From NCBI RefSeq assembly GCF_921293095.1, contig NC_060257.1:67030472-67094471 (forward strand): DNA of 64,000 nt. Direction: 5' to 3'. This stretch comes from Ischnura elegans. Taxonomy: Eukaryota; Arthropoda; Insecta; Odonata; Coenagrionidae. Positions within the stretch are counted from its first letter, which is position 1; every line of letters starts with the position of its first letter. Positions 32,420 to 44,099 of the stretch are shown in pieces. The position numbers and the translations under genes are program-made. Below the pieces are notes generated by a model, which made no database searches, was not told the origin of the DNA, and worked only from the letters and a program-made list of their open reading frames with translations.

Positions 32420-32710
32420 CGGTAAATGAAAGCCTAGCTGAGAGTCTGATCTGGATTGTAGGGCTTTGCTTTACGAAAAAGTGAGCGCTGAGGAAAGAGG
32501 ACGAAAAAAGACTGGAGGAATCCGTAATTTGGGTGTGGAGAAGAATTGAGAAGGTGAAATGGACAGGATAAGGGAGAGAATAGACAAAGTACAATAAATG
32601 GTGAATGTGGTGAGGAAACTTCTGGATGAGATAGGGAGGAGAAAGAGGATTCAAATAGAAGCAAGTGCTAAGCAGGGAAGGAATATTGAAAGCCGTGTTA
32701 GAAAAATACA
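32420..32710 (+). mobile_element. RTE-like LINE, C-terminal relic, heavily decayed
   Basis: Plus strand GAGTCTGATCTGG and GCTGAGGAAAGAGGACG parallel the better copy at 38190-38530, followed by the same order of purine-rich blocks. The 136-codon minus-strand frame here is a shadow of this decayed ORF. Confidence 0.6.
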
Positions 32711-33990
32711 TAATAAAATACAGCTTTTGCCTGCAAGTTTCTCAATAAAGAAATAAAATTTTCTATCCAATTAAATGAATTACATTTGATTTACCGCTGC
32801 ATGCTAGAAATTTATTTTTAATACAGAAACTTGCAGGCTAATAACTTACATCTTCCGGTGCCAGGTTTACTCACAGTGAGGTATACTCTTCGTATTGATA
32901 TAAATAACATTTATTAAGGCAGCATCAAAAAACATTAAATTAGCATAAAATAAAGTTATAGAGATGATTTAACAATAAATTACGCAAAAAACCTTGAAAA
33001 TATTATAAAGTTATGTGGAAATGAATAGAATTATTTAAGAGTAACTATTTTACGCTAAGTACACATCGAGGAAATTTGAACATCAAGTTTGTTTTTCCTA
33101 AGTCTCAGTCAAACCTATATAATCGGAAGGCATCACAACCTTTTGACCTGCATTTTGATGCCAAGAATAGAATTACCTTGATTGTACGAGACTGTGAATA
33201 ATTTACGCTGAATTGACAATGGAATTGCCTGATATTGCTAGCATAAAGTTTCCGGCAACTATAAAACTGTTTCCTGGTTAAATATCGGAAAAGCTGTACC
33301 ACCATATGAAATGATTCGTCATAAAACATTACAATAGATTTATTACGTGTTTTCTGACCACACGTTCTGTTGAGAAATGGCTGCTTTCTTCGTCAATGAC
33401 GTATTTCGCGGCCCATTCGCCCTGGTTCTATGCATCAGAATTGCTATTTTTCCAACGGTTTCGTAACCAGAGGCGTTAATACATGAGATAACTGTGATTC
33501 TGTGTAAATTTTATAGACCTATTACGTATAAACTGAATTCATTCTAAGAATTCAAGAAAAATCAATATTTTTTTATTTCTATTTATTTATTTAATTTTTC
33601 ACATACAGCCGTGACGCCAATTTACACTTAAAACTTTAAACAATAACATGAATTAGACACAGTAAAATAACAATATAAAACTAAACAAGAATTAACCAGT
33701 AGAGAAAGGAAAACATTCAATTGGCAGACAATTTCTCTTCAAATTACATTTATACATGGCTGCGATTGCATCAGGACACAAATCGATATGTATATTTATT
33801 AAGATCTCAAGGTTAAGTTGCACAAAATATACTATCGCGTTTTCGAAATGCATTTTGTAGTTATTTGCTTAATATGACCTACATCTCATGAAATATGAGG
33901 GAAAATTTCAAAGACTCGTTTTAAAAGGCTATCCGCTTTAAATTTTACGGAGTAAATCAGTCAATTCATTTTAAGAATTTGATTTTTACG
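32711..33990. other. Intergenic, nothing recognised
   Basis: AT-rich. A T/A-rich stretch with ATTT repeats near 33567-33600 could be a retroelement tail on the minus strand, but no body was recognised. Confidence 0.35.
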
Positions 33991-34349
33991 GCGTCATAAA
34001 TACTTATATGGATTCTTAAAAGCACCGAAGAGCTTTTTTATGATACCTCTCTGAGTGCTATCCAAATAAAATTCAGGTAATATGACCCTCTGTCTCTGCA
34101 TCAAAGTAAAAGCATTCAAAGGAATGGTTGCAAATAAAATTGTCGAATAACTAAATCGTGCCAATGGACCCAATATTTTATCCACGCTATGAGTATAAAA
34201 ATCAGAGAGTTTCCAATGAAATCGAGGACAACATTGATATATGGTAGTGTGTGCATTTATCCACCTCATTACTTTGCTATTAGCATTCATTATGCATGCA
34301 GTATGAAGCAATGATGCACATTCATTAGATCTTGCTATCAGATTGAAAT
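33991..34349 (-). CDS. Candidate terminal exon, unidentified
   Basis: After the acceptor-like AATTTTTATTAG, the minus strand is open for about 118 codons to a stop: LIARSNECASLLHTACIM, KLSDFYTHSVDKILGPLARF, SYSTILFATIPLNAFTLM, FYLDSTQRGIIKKLFGAF. One hydrophobic segment of about 18 residues could cross a membrane. I cannot assign a family and see no polyadenylation signal close behind. May be chance. Confidence 0.3.
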
Positions 34350-34436
34350 CTAATAAAAATTAATTTTTGACTTTTTTTACGGCAGCGCGAGGCCACAATA
34401 ATGACTGCTAAAAAAGAGTGAAAATAAAATATGACG

Positions 34437-35452
34437 TTGTGGAAGATTCATGACAAGATAATCTGAATTGAAGTTCTACGGAGGACTAAAAAGAATTGTC
34501 CCTCGAGGAAAATTTCAACTTCGCCGTTGTAGAAAAATGAAAATATGTATCACATAAATCTCAACGTGTTGACGAATTAATAATGCTCATAGTCTCATAA
34601 TAACATCTAAATTTGTTAATCATAGTTTAAACAAAAAATGTGATTAAACATTTGCTGGTCTAATATATTCTCTTAGAAACATTCCCCTAACAATAATATA
34701 ATGTAGTCCAGCGCTTGCGGTGTACGTCTGTTGACCGGATGTAACAGGATCGATTGTCGGAGTCGACACTTTTTTATAATTTGTTGGCAATTTTTTGTAA
34801 AATGAAAAGCAAACACATATTATAAAAAAGTGACAACTCCAAGAGGCGATCCTGGGACTACCGGTTAAAAGTCGTTCATTGTAACCACTGAGGATCTGAT
34901 TAGTTAGTTGGTTAGAGCATGTTTCTAAGGGAATATAATAGGCCTGTACATGTTAAACAGCGTTTTTTGTTTGAACTATTGGTTATATAACCCCATATTC
35001 GTGGTGATTCGTGGACAGTTCCCAATGCTACAGCAATACAAATATTAATTGAAATTTGAGACCCAGTTTTTTTACACTATTCTTGTCAGAGTAAAGTTAG
35101 TCAACTCGATTTACCAACAACAAACTTGAGATATAAAAACCCAGAGAATTACATTGCACGATAATGAGATTCCTAAGGACGTAATTGGAGATTGGGTTAC
35201 CAAAGCGTCAGAAGCAACTGACCCGAAGGACTACCTACGGAACCATCATCGAAATTTTGAGATTATTATGAGAATTTGAGCGCTACTAATTCGTCAATTT
35301 TAATCGTCAATTCGTCAATTCGTTGAGATTTATATGATATATGTCGTCATTTTTCTACAACGGCGAAGTTGAAATTTTCCTCGGGAGAGAATTCTTTTTA
35401 GCCCTCTGTAAATCTTCATTTCAGATTATTTTGCCATGGATCATGAAGTTTG
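34437..35452. repeat. Large foldback element, about 145-bp arms
   Basis: The arms 34437-34582 and 35310-35452 are inverted copies, with AAATTTCAACTTCGCCGTTG and ATAATCTGAA as the best blocks. A second, inner pair (34660-34690 and 34918-34950, TCTTAGAAACAT against ATGTTTCTAAG) and a third (CGACACTTTTTTATAAT against ATTATAAAAAAGTGAC, about 34763-34779 and 34818-34833) nest inside. The spacer includes a 49-codon open stretch at 35130-35279. Confidence 0.7.
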
Positions 35453-36078
35453 ATTGAAATCTGAGGCCCAATTTCGTGACACTTGGTTTGTGTGTTTTGT
35501 GAGCGTCTTGAATTTAAGTATGAAAATTGAAGTACAAGTGAGATCAGTCATCTCCCACTCTAATTACACATACAGATTCTTTTGGTACATTTCCAAACGC
35601 AGCAACGGAAAAATCCTGGCTTAGGAAGTAAAGTGAGTCATTGATGGATAGGAGCAGTTCTCGGCCAAGAATTTACCTATTCCATGGCATCTCACATCCA
35701 AGCAATCGCAAGAATCATGGCGACCTTCGTAATTCTCATCGCTGCGTCGTGAACGCTACTTACTATCTCTTTGAAATAACCATTAAAGCAGGTCTGGCCC
35801 ATAGATCTTTCATATTGATTGACTGTATGAAAGATCTATGGTATGGCTGATCGCCAATCGTCGAGGGCCCCGAGCTTAGGGGGGCCCCAAAAGGCTCGCG
35901 TCTATGGTATATCTTTATGAAAGGCGCGATAAAAAATAGTCAGAAGACTTCAACCAAATGTTTTTGCAATTATAAAATTCTACGTTTTCGTTAGTTGCTT
36001 TTTTGTAACAAACATGAATCAATGAAATCAAACAAATTAAACTTTCAAATAAAACGTTAAGATTTGTCAAACTCAGTG

Positions 36079-36500
36079 TACAAATATTATTTTACAAAAT
36101 AAACAAATAAAGTTGCGAGAAGATAGATGAGAACCAGATGATTTTTTGAAAGGGTCATTCGATAAGATTATTTTATGCATTTTTTTATATTTCAGTGCCG
36201 TTTAAACGCACAAATTCATTAAATATATAATAGAACCGTAATACAATGTTATTAAATTTTTATCCTTATCACTGGTCAACAATCCTAAGATTGGTTTGAT
36301 TGTTGACCAGTGATGATGATGAAAATTTAATAATGTAATACGGTTCTATTATCAATTTAATGAATGCCTTTAAACGGCACTGAAATATATAAAAAAATGC
36401 ATAAAATAATCTTATCGAACAATCCTTTCAAAAAATCATCCAGTTCTCTTCTATCTTCTGACACCTTTATTTATTTATTTTTTACACTGAGCACGTTATC
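36079..36500. repeat. Large palindrome, about 200-bp arms, tiny centre
   Basis: The arms meet around 36293-36305; best blocks are CACTGGTCAACAATC / GATTGTTGACCAGTG, AAAAAAATGCATAAAATAAT and TTCAGTGCCGTTTAAA. The centre resembles the 3' tail of the RTE-like LINE at 63085 (AACCAGTCTTAGGGTTGC on the minus strand), so the palindrome may have arisen from inverted LINE ends. Confidence 0.75.
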
Positions 36501-38189
36501 ATTGAGGCAACTAATCAAAGTGTAAAATTTTTTAAATGCCAAAAAAATTTTGGTTAAAGTATTCTGAGTTTTTTTGTATTTTTCAGTTTTTTTTTTATTT
36601 TTTAATTAAATTAAATTTTATAAGCCGTGAAATTCTCACTTTCATAGTATTTTTCTAAGGAAATTGCAATTTTTTAATTAACTTTTATCTAGTTTTTAAG
36701 AGCCAGAATAGCGTCGAAATCCATTTTCGGGCATGCAATTTCCTAAAATTTTCCGGAGGAGGACCCTCGAATAGCCTCGGTAAGGGGTCCCCGTCATGAT
36801 CCCCAGCCGAAGGCCCTAATCACCCCAGACCACCCCTGCATGAATGCAGCTGAAATTAAGTAACTTTAGAGAGGAATTGCACGAATTACTGTGTAGCTTT
36901 GATCAGAATAGCCACCAGTGAAACGAGGAAAAACGAACCCAAAGAAATTAATTATAATATTCTACTTGGGCATTAAATATATGAACACATTTAGGTGTGC
37001 ACTCCTTCTGCAAAAAAATAATTCGGGTAATATTATAATTCGTATAATATCCAGTTATTATTGGGTAATTCGACTGAAATATCTTATGCACACTCATTTC
37101 CATTGTTCGTGGCCCTCAATTAGTTGGTTTTAAGGTAATTGTTTTTATTTTAAGTCTTAAAAATGTTTTATGCCAGAAGTGGCAGTATGTCGAGTGTATC
37201 TCATAAATGTAAATATAATTTGAGAATTGAGTCAATAATTGTAACAAACAGACCAAGGTTAACTTTACATAGACGTTGCTTTCTCCACATGGGGCCGAAA
37301 ATATTTAATTTACTGCCCGCTGAAATCAAATAAATTAAATTCTCAAATAAAATGTTTAGATTTGTCAAAGAATGGTTTTTCTCTCAAGAAATGATTTTGG
37401 TGTTATTTCTTTCACAAAAATTTCGTAATATTTACTGCATTATTTTTTGTTATACATTTTTGCTATTTGTTGGTGGATCAATTCTGGTCTTATAACATTG
37501 GAGACCACCTAAAGCTCATTCTCTTTCGTTATTATCAGCCGTAAAATCAAAATGCTTGGAGTAAATAAATCCTTAATAATCATATTTACGAAACCAAGCA
37601 TTATTTTATTCACAAAATCACCTTGAATAAAATGCAGGAGAACTGCAGTGTGGGCCAAGTAATAACATGAAAGCGATATTTCAAGAGCAGCAGAGCAAAG
37701 AAACGAGAAAGCTTAAATCATGCATGAAGCAAAAAATTCGGCCTTGTGGTGCTACTCTTCTTAGTAAGAGTAAGAAAAACACGAGGAAGAGATATAAATG
37801 TCAGCATGAAGAGAATCAATGGCGCTCAGTCAATTAAGAGAATATTGCGAGAAATTCGTTCAACAAACCATGAGTACCTGGCCAGTTTTATTTCACTTAA
37901 TTTATTCCTTGAACACGGGACTTTTTCGGCGCTTAAGACATTTAAATATAAATGAAAGGACTTATGTTTTGAGAATCCATTAGAATAAAAAATGGCATGC
38001 AGCCATGCAGTCGAATAGCAAAGGCATACTATTGTACATCAAGAGTAATTAAGTTCAAAAGCAATTTGAGAGTCAATTTTGCATGGTGCAACCACGCAAG
38101 TGTAAGTACAAAAATTCACTCTGCCCATTTTCACCCACTATTCTTGTAGCGGAAGGAGCTTCTGGGAGGTTCGCTATGTAAGAATTTAA
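36501..38189. other. Intergenic, nothing recognised
   Basis: AT-rich with T runs. A 69-codon plus-strand frame at 37746-37955 shows no motif. No element boundaries found. Confidence 0.35.
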
Positions 38190-38530
38190 AGAAAAGGTCA
38201 GCAAAGAGTCTGATCTGGAGTGTAGTGCTTTACGGTGTGGAAACGTGGACACTTAGGAAGGAGGACGAGAGAACTATGCATTCGAGATGTGGGTGTGGCG
38301 AAGAATGGAGAAGGTGAAGTGAACGGAGAGGAGGAGGAACGTCGAAGTGATGGACATGGTGGGTGAGGAAAGGCAGCTCTTAGAAGAGATACGGAGGAGA
38401 CATAAGGTATGGATGGAGCGGGTACTTAGCGGGGAGGGGATGTTGAAAACTGTGCTTGAAGGTAGAATGTTAGGTAAACGAGGGAGAGGAAGGAAAAGAA
38501 TAGGACATTTTGATGGAATGAAAGGGAGTA
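38190..38530 (+). mobile_element. RTE-like LINE, C-terminal relic
   Basis: Reads IWSVVLYGVETWTL then RKED, and after a frame change ERQLLEEIRRRHKVWMERVL, LEGRMLGKRGRGRKR. This is the region after the reverse transcriptase (the VLYG(S/A)E(T/A)WTL motif and the basic GKR/GRPR end) of the same family as 41190 and 63085. Stops and shifts present. Confidence 0.75.
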
Positions 38531-38639
38531 AGTCTCATTGTCAATTAAGTCAATGGCTCTCAGAATGCTTAAGTACTCCATGGAAACCTACGTTCATCGG
38601 TAGAATACTTTATTAACAATAATGATAATAATAATAAAG

Positions 38640-39475
38640 GTCCTTCCTTCATCAGGAATGCGTAGACACCTCACTAACAAATGCCTGGTTAAAAAGAGGT
38701 GAGCTATATAAGGAAACGGAGAGGACAATGGTAGCTATTCAGGACAGAGTAATTGGTAGGAAGAATTATAGGAAATATATAATCAAAGACGGAAGCATAT
38801 TAAATGACCTATGCCGTAAATGTAATGGAAAGAGTGAGACGATAGAACACATAATTAGCGAATGTACGAATCTAGTTGGTAATTAATACACCAAGAGACA
38901 CAATAATCTATGCAAAATTATTTATTTAGAAATAGCATATGTTACCGGATTAAAATTGGATTATGAACCATATTACCTGTTCACCCCTGCTACAGTTCTG
39001 GAAAATGAAAATTACAAATTATACTGGGACAACACAATTTACACAGACAAACCTGTTCAGCATAACAGACCGGACATAATCTGGATTAAAAAAAAGAAAA
39101 GCAGACCTTTATAATTGAAATAGCAGTTCCAGCTGACCATAACATTAAGAAGAAATACGAGGAAAAGAAGAAAAAATATCAAGACCTCTCAAGGCAAATA
39201 AAAACTATCTGGAAACAGGACGCGGTTACCATCATCCCCATAGTAATATCATCAACAGGAATAATACATTCATCACTTAATTTTGGAATTGAACAATTAA
39301 AAATTAAAAGAAATACAATATATAGCATTAAAAAATCTGTAATACTGGATACATGTAGAACAGTTAGATTGTTTTTAAATGAATTGTAACTTGAGGCAGC
39401 GTCTTGGCAAGGCCCGACACTGGCAGACCTCTAAGTAAATCTTGTGGAAAAATAAAGAATAATAATAATATAGGC
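38640..39475 (+). mobile_element. LINE with restriction-like endonuclease (R2/R4/NeSL-type), 3' end
   Basis: Reads AIQDRVIGRKNYRKYII, CRKCNGKSETIEHIISEC, EPYYLFTPATVLENENYKLY, HNRPDIIWI, then after one frameshift IIEIAVPADHNIKKKYEE, IIPIVISSTGII and TCRTVRLFLNEL, stop. The CCHC zinc knuckle followed by R-P-D and E-I-A is the signature of LINEs with a C-terminal restriction-like endonuclease. The 3' UTR has GCGTCTTGGCAAGGCCCGAC and ends in an (AAT)n tail. The upstream reverse transcriptase is absent, so it is 5'-truncated. Confidence 0.8.
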
Positions 39476-39784
39476 TATTTATAGAGAAAGACAGTGAAGA
39501 GCTACTGTAATATCTTCGCAGCCTACCAAGTTGCGTACATCACTTTCGAGTTTTGACACTAACGACGGAGATGAAAAAGTGCAAACAATTCTAACTTCAC
39601 GACAAATCAAAATTTTACGACTGTTTTTATACAACTTCGTCCAATAACCCTCACCTTACCACCTCACGTTCTTGCGAGGCTATTGATAAGTGGCACGATA
39701 TCAATTTCTATGGCCTAAGTTAAACCAATTATCACGCTTTTAAGTGAGATTAAAACCCATAAAACTAATGCATAGACTACTAAC
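39476..39784. other. Intergenic spacer
   Basis: No feature recognised. Confidence 0.3.
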
Positions 39785-39872
39785 AAAATTCTCTGCCACT
39801 GCCGGTATTTGAACCCGGGACTAAGGAGTGTGAATCTACTTAGCCACCACTCCAACCCGGTCTCCATTTTTC
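39785..39872 (-). repeat. tRNA-derived SINE head
   Basis: Minus strand: GGGTTGGAGTGGTGGCTAAG (box A region) and box B GGTTCAAATACC, followed by GGCAGTGGC. Related to the head of the SINE at 59735-60003 (GGGTTGGTATGGTTGCTAAA). Confidence 0.65.
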
Positions 39873-40272
39873 TTATGATTAGACAAGTTCTGGGATAACA
39901 ACCTGTATCAAAAATTGGATTTTCACATGCAAAGTCCATAAATTTTAACATGGAAAGGCTATTTCTTGTATTCATCAGTAAATAAAGTACTATGGGTACA
40001 AATTTTGACATTTTAATCATAAAAAATGACACTTAATTTGATTTTCTCACCATCTACATAATGTTTATTTGCGGAGGACTTCACCAATGTATGCCGCTGG
40101 CTCGCACGTGGTCATTTCCTTGAATAACAGAATAAAGGAGCTGGAATTACCTTCCCGCCTCTCCACGCGCCTACCCCTGACCTTCACTGCAATCATAAAA
40201 ACAAAGGAATGATTCACGGAAGGAATAACAGAAACTTGGCTCGTTATTAGGTGCAACTCAGTCACCTCATCC

Positions 40273-40722
40273 ATGGCAAATTTGCGGCCATTAATTATGA
40301 CGTCATGGATAGCCAATCACGACGAAATGGTACCTGGTGACACTTGCGTGTCAACTGAAAGAAGAAGTGACAGCACTGATTCGAATGAATTAACACCTGA
40401 GTCATCGCGGAAGAGATACTCGGAAGCAGGCCAGGACTTCCCCGCGAAAAATAGAAGACTCCATTTTAACAATCCACATTCCTTCCTGAATTCCATTAAG
40501 GGAAAGAAATGCGAAGGAGGAAGTTTAGGAGCGGTAGCACGGATGCGAAAAACTCCAGGAGGAGATCGGAGGAAGTTGAGGAAGCGTGATTTTGATCATG
40601 CGATAGAACGGAGAAAATTACAAGATATTGATTTACAGGGCTTCGATAAATTAGGGACACATTTTCCTCTTTATACACTACTAGCAGGCCACCCGGCGTT
40701 ACTAGAGAAAGACAGAACCTAG
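40273..40722 (+). CDS. Open frame of 149 codons, unidentified, possibly an exon
   Basis: Starts at ATGG after CATCC, reads STERRSDSTDSNELTPESSR, KNRRLHFNNPHSFLNSIKG and GDRRKLRKRDFDHAIERRKL. Polar, Ser- and Arg/Lys-rich, with balanced codon use unlike the AT-rich surroundings. No domain recognised; it would suit a nuclear protein exon. The last 15 or so codons run into the dispersed repeat 40677-40835, so any true exon must end earlier. Chance ORFs of this length are expected at about one per window. Confidence 0.3.
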   Translation: MANLRPLIMTSWIANHDEMVPGDTCVSTERRSDSTDSNELTPESSRKRYSEAGQDFPAKNRRLHFNNPHSFLNSIKGKKCEGGSLGAVARMRKTPGGDRRKLRKRDFDHAIERRKLQDIDLQGFDKLGTHFPLYTLLAGHPALLEKDRT

Positions 40723-40835
40723 AGAAGTGGAAAATATGATACTTGACATTCATGGTTACATGGTAGGGTTTTTAAGCGAAGATGTAAAAATGCAAAAATC
40801 AGAAGTCATCATATAAGACACAGTAATTACACCAT
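40677..40835 (+). repeat. Dispersed repeat with GCAGGCCACCCGGC core, copy 2
   Basis: CTACTAGCAGGCCACCCGGC matches 8443-8600, with diverged similarity for about 150 bp. Confidence 0.5.
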
Positions 40836-41189
40836 TCATACGTCACCACCGTTTTATAGCGAAGGAGTAAGTCTCAGTTTACGACGGCCAAATAATTTGC
40901 AGAACACATTGTACGGAACGTCATACAATAATTAATCGTAACTCGCCCTCGATATCAAAAAGACTAAAATTACGCAGTTGGAAACATCAAGATGATTTTA
41001 AAATGCTTTTCCTTTGCATAAAGAGGTATTTTTTTTACAAATATTACTTACTTCATAACATATACGTGGCTTACACCTGTTTACCTGTGAAGTTGTAACA
41101 TTCCATTCCAGGTGAAAGCTAACTGAGGCTACTTCCCCCTGAATGCGCCCAATTAGTGCATGCTGCGGCATGCTCTGTTATACGATTCA

Positions 41190-41780
41190 TAAGGAAACAA
41201 TTCATCAGATGCTACATATGAAGTATGTTTCTCTATGGAAGCGAGGCTTGGACGTTGACAGCAGCAGAGAAGTCATGAGTGGAAGCATTCGAAATGTGGT
41301 CCTACCAAGGAATGATGAAGATAACATGGATTGACCGAGTTAGTAACGAGGAAGTGCTAAGAAGAGTGGGAGAAAAGAGAAGCCTTCTAATAACCTTAAG
41401 CAGACTACGGGACAAGTTAGTTGGCCATATTTTGAGGCATGATGGCCTGAAGAAGCAGTGGGAGATACATATGGGGGGCGCGCCCCCCCATTGCGGGGCC
41501 ACCTGCATTGCCTAACATTGCAGAACCACAATTGTAACTTTTTTATATCATAAGATAGCATACTCTTGTATATGTGTAAAATTAGCTTAAATGAAACTTT
41601 GTCAAACTTTGCATGCGGCTTATTTTTCATTCCGATAAGAGTAAGGGTAGCTCAAGAAATATTTTGCGCTCCCCCCCCCCCTTGAAATTTTTCTGTATCC
41701 GCTACTGTGAGGAAGACAATCGTTGAAGGACAGGTGGAAGGGAAGAAAGGCAAGGGACGGCCCAGCTTTTTTCGATTTGG
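41190..41780 (+). mobile_element. RTE-like LINE, C-terminal relic, interrupted by a MITE
   Basis: Reads EAFEMW (codon shift), then ITWIDRVSNEEVLRRVGEKR and KLVGHILRHDGLKK up to 41455; after the MITE it continues KTIVEGQVEGKKGKGRPS (41713-41768). The order and wording equal the copy at 63188-63460. Removing 41456-41707 and one 8-bp duplicate rejoins the frame exactly. Confidence 0.85.
41456..41707. mobile_element. hAT-like MITE nested in the LINE
   Basis: Left end CAGTGGGAGATACA; right end read inward CAGTAGCGGATACA. Target duplications TGAAGAAG (41448-41455) and TGAGGAAG (41708-41715), 7 of 8 identical. G and C runs lie close inside the ends. No coding capacity. Confidence 0.9.
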
Positions 41781-43620
41781 GACCACTGTGCGACGTCGCT
41801 TTTCGCATCATTTCCGATATCACAGCTCGTTGTCATAGGACCCGCATCACGAAAATATATAGCGTGTTTGTTTATCTATGTCGTTCCCACAATTGTCAAA
41901 CGCTGCGCTGCAATCACACCATACGGGCATGCGTTCTGATTGGCTGATAAGGGGTTTTAGGGACGGTTTTAGCGACGGAAAAAGCGACCGGACGAGTGAT
42001 GAAAAATAGCGATGGGAATCCTCATCGCGATCGCGAAAAAGAATTGCCGGCGAAGATCATTTTGCGAGTGATCACTATAGTGATCGCGATAGTGATCACT
42101 TTCGCGACGAAAAAAAAATGATCGTGTGATTCAGGCTTAAGATAGGTATTTAATTTTATCTCTATTTTAGTGAAATAGGTGGGAGGGATCCCTGACACTC
42201 TGCTCCAACCCCTACCTCATGTACCCCTCTGCTTTACTGGGATGATTGAATGATTGTTTCCGATCGCGTTCTGAGAATTTTATATCAGAGTCGAGAGTGC
42301 GTCACGTTTTATATATACATACGATTTGGGCGAGTGATTCACAATTCCAGCACCAGATGGCGCGAGCGGGCGAGTCGAAGAAGGCGAGGAAGGATCCCGT
42401 GCAATAAATTTGTATAATCGAGAGAGTGATATGAAAGCAAGGAGCGTGAGGAGATACTTGGATGACGCAATGCCGCCCATTACATTTTCTGAATTTTAGA
42501 TTCCTTCCTGTCGCGTGACATTACATGAAGGCATATCCGAAGAGCGATTATTACTTCGGATTTGGATGTTAAGCAGTAATCTAAGTACAAGGATTACACT
42601 AATTAACCGGCAGAATGTTGGCCATCTATCTCATTTGCCATTTACTACTCGATATTTTTATCGTATTTCATACCACGTATTAATGATATTGGTGTAATAA
42701 TTACAAAGCTTATTTACCACGCGCTCGTAATATTTATACTTACGGTAAGTTTGCCTACGACTAGGTTGTTATTTCATTTTACCAACGCTGACATTTTTTT
42801 TCACATTACGTGAAAACTCTGTCCAATAATCAGAGTATTTGAATCTACCCGGAAAACCCCCTTCTTTTCAATCAAGCCGTAGTGGTAATTATAATTGGTT
42901 TCCTATGGAAAATAAAAATTCATTTTGCCATGAATATTGAAAAGGATGAATAAATAAATTCATGAAAAATCTTTGTCATAAGTTGAATTGTCAACTAAAT
43001 AAAGGAAATGGCACTAATTCACTTAAAAAAATACATTGGTAACTAGTTTAAATAGTCAGTGGATAACTATCTTTGATATTATACCTATCTTAATTTTGTA
43101 GGGGACGTTAAAAACGTGCATAATCGGCAAATTCAAATGATTACGTTTATATAATATATGATATATATATATATAATGATAATATATAATATGATAAATT
43201 GTTGCATAGTCATTGATGAGCACGATTTATGAAATTTTAACGGAGATATTAATACCAGTGGTTAGGTTTCATAATGGGTTCTATGTTTATCATTCATAAT
43301 GTTTGTAATTCTCTATGGTGCAACTTGCCGCCTAGCCATAGTCAATTCGTACCATTCTGTGTTGATACATTATTAAATAATTTTTTGGCGAATCAATTCC
43401 ACAAACTGAACCTCCCTCTTCAAATCACAATACGGCTTACTCCCTTTCATACCGTATATAAATCCTATACTCTTCCTCCGTCTTCTCTCCTTACCTAACA
43501 TTATTCCCTTTAATACGGTTTTTAACATCCGTTTTCCGCTGGGAAAGGGTAAATGCCAGGGATATCTTCATTAAACACCCGAGGCATCATTAAATATGGT
43601 GACACAAGCCAATGCCAAGC
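41781..43620. other. Intergenic with a palindromic patch and an AT microsatellite
   Basis: At about 41990-42140 GATCACTATAGTGATC, CATCGCGATCGCG and related palindromes cluster; GATTCAGGCTTAAG closes it like a MITE end, but the left end is not found. A TA-rich microsatellite occupies 43148-43195. No gene recognised. Confidence 0.4.
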
Positions 43621-43887
43621 CATTGGCGTAGCCAGGGAGGGGATCCGGGGGGTCCGGACCCCACCCCCGAAGTATAAAAACAAAATTATTTTCCTACATA
43701 CAAGAAAACAGAATACTGAAAAATCATGAATTTACAAAATATTTCTTTAATAAATGAATGTTTTTTCGATTATGAAAAGTGTTAAAATTAGTTTAAAACC
43801 CTCTACTTAGTACCCTGTTTTCAAAATATTTCCCCCATGGTATTGGACCCCCCCCCCCCCCGAACGAAATTCCTGGCTACGCCACTG
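43621..43887. mobile_element. hAT-like MITE, family A, copy 1 (267 bp)
   Basis: Ends read inward: CATTGGCGTAGCCAGG and CAGTGGCGTAGCCAGG. Target duplications TGCCAAGC (43613-43620) and TGCCAATC (43888-43895), 7 of 8. The interior shares AAACCCTCTACTTAGTACCC and the run around AAAAGTGTTAAAATTAG with copy 2 at 59041-59302, inverted. Confidence 0.9.
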
Positions 43888-44099
43888 TGCCAATCTATTT
43901 GTCTCAGTTTTCATGATGCAGAAGTGATATTATACCAATCCTGTGACAAACCTGTTGAGAATCAATGGGCTTTTCCACCAATCTACAGAAAAATGGATAG
44001 ATATCGAAACACATTCTGTTACTTAGAATTAAGAATCACTTCCTCCTGATCCGATCGTATTTTGTAATTTTCCATCATGTACCACTTAATAATGTCATG
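43888..44099. other. Intergenic spacer
   Basis: No feature beyond the MITE's target duplication. Confidence 0.3.

Noticed and set aside
32301-32711. 136-codon minus-strand frame
   Set aside because: It is the antisense of a decayed LINE C-terminus on the plus strand.
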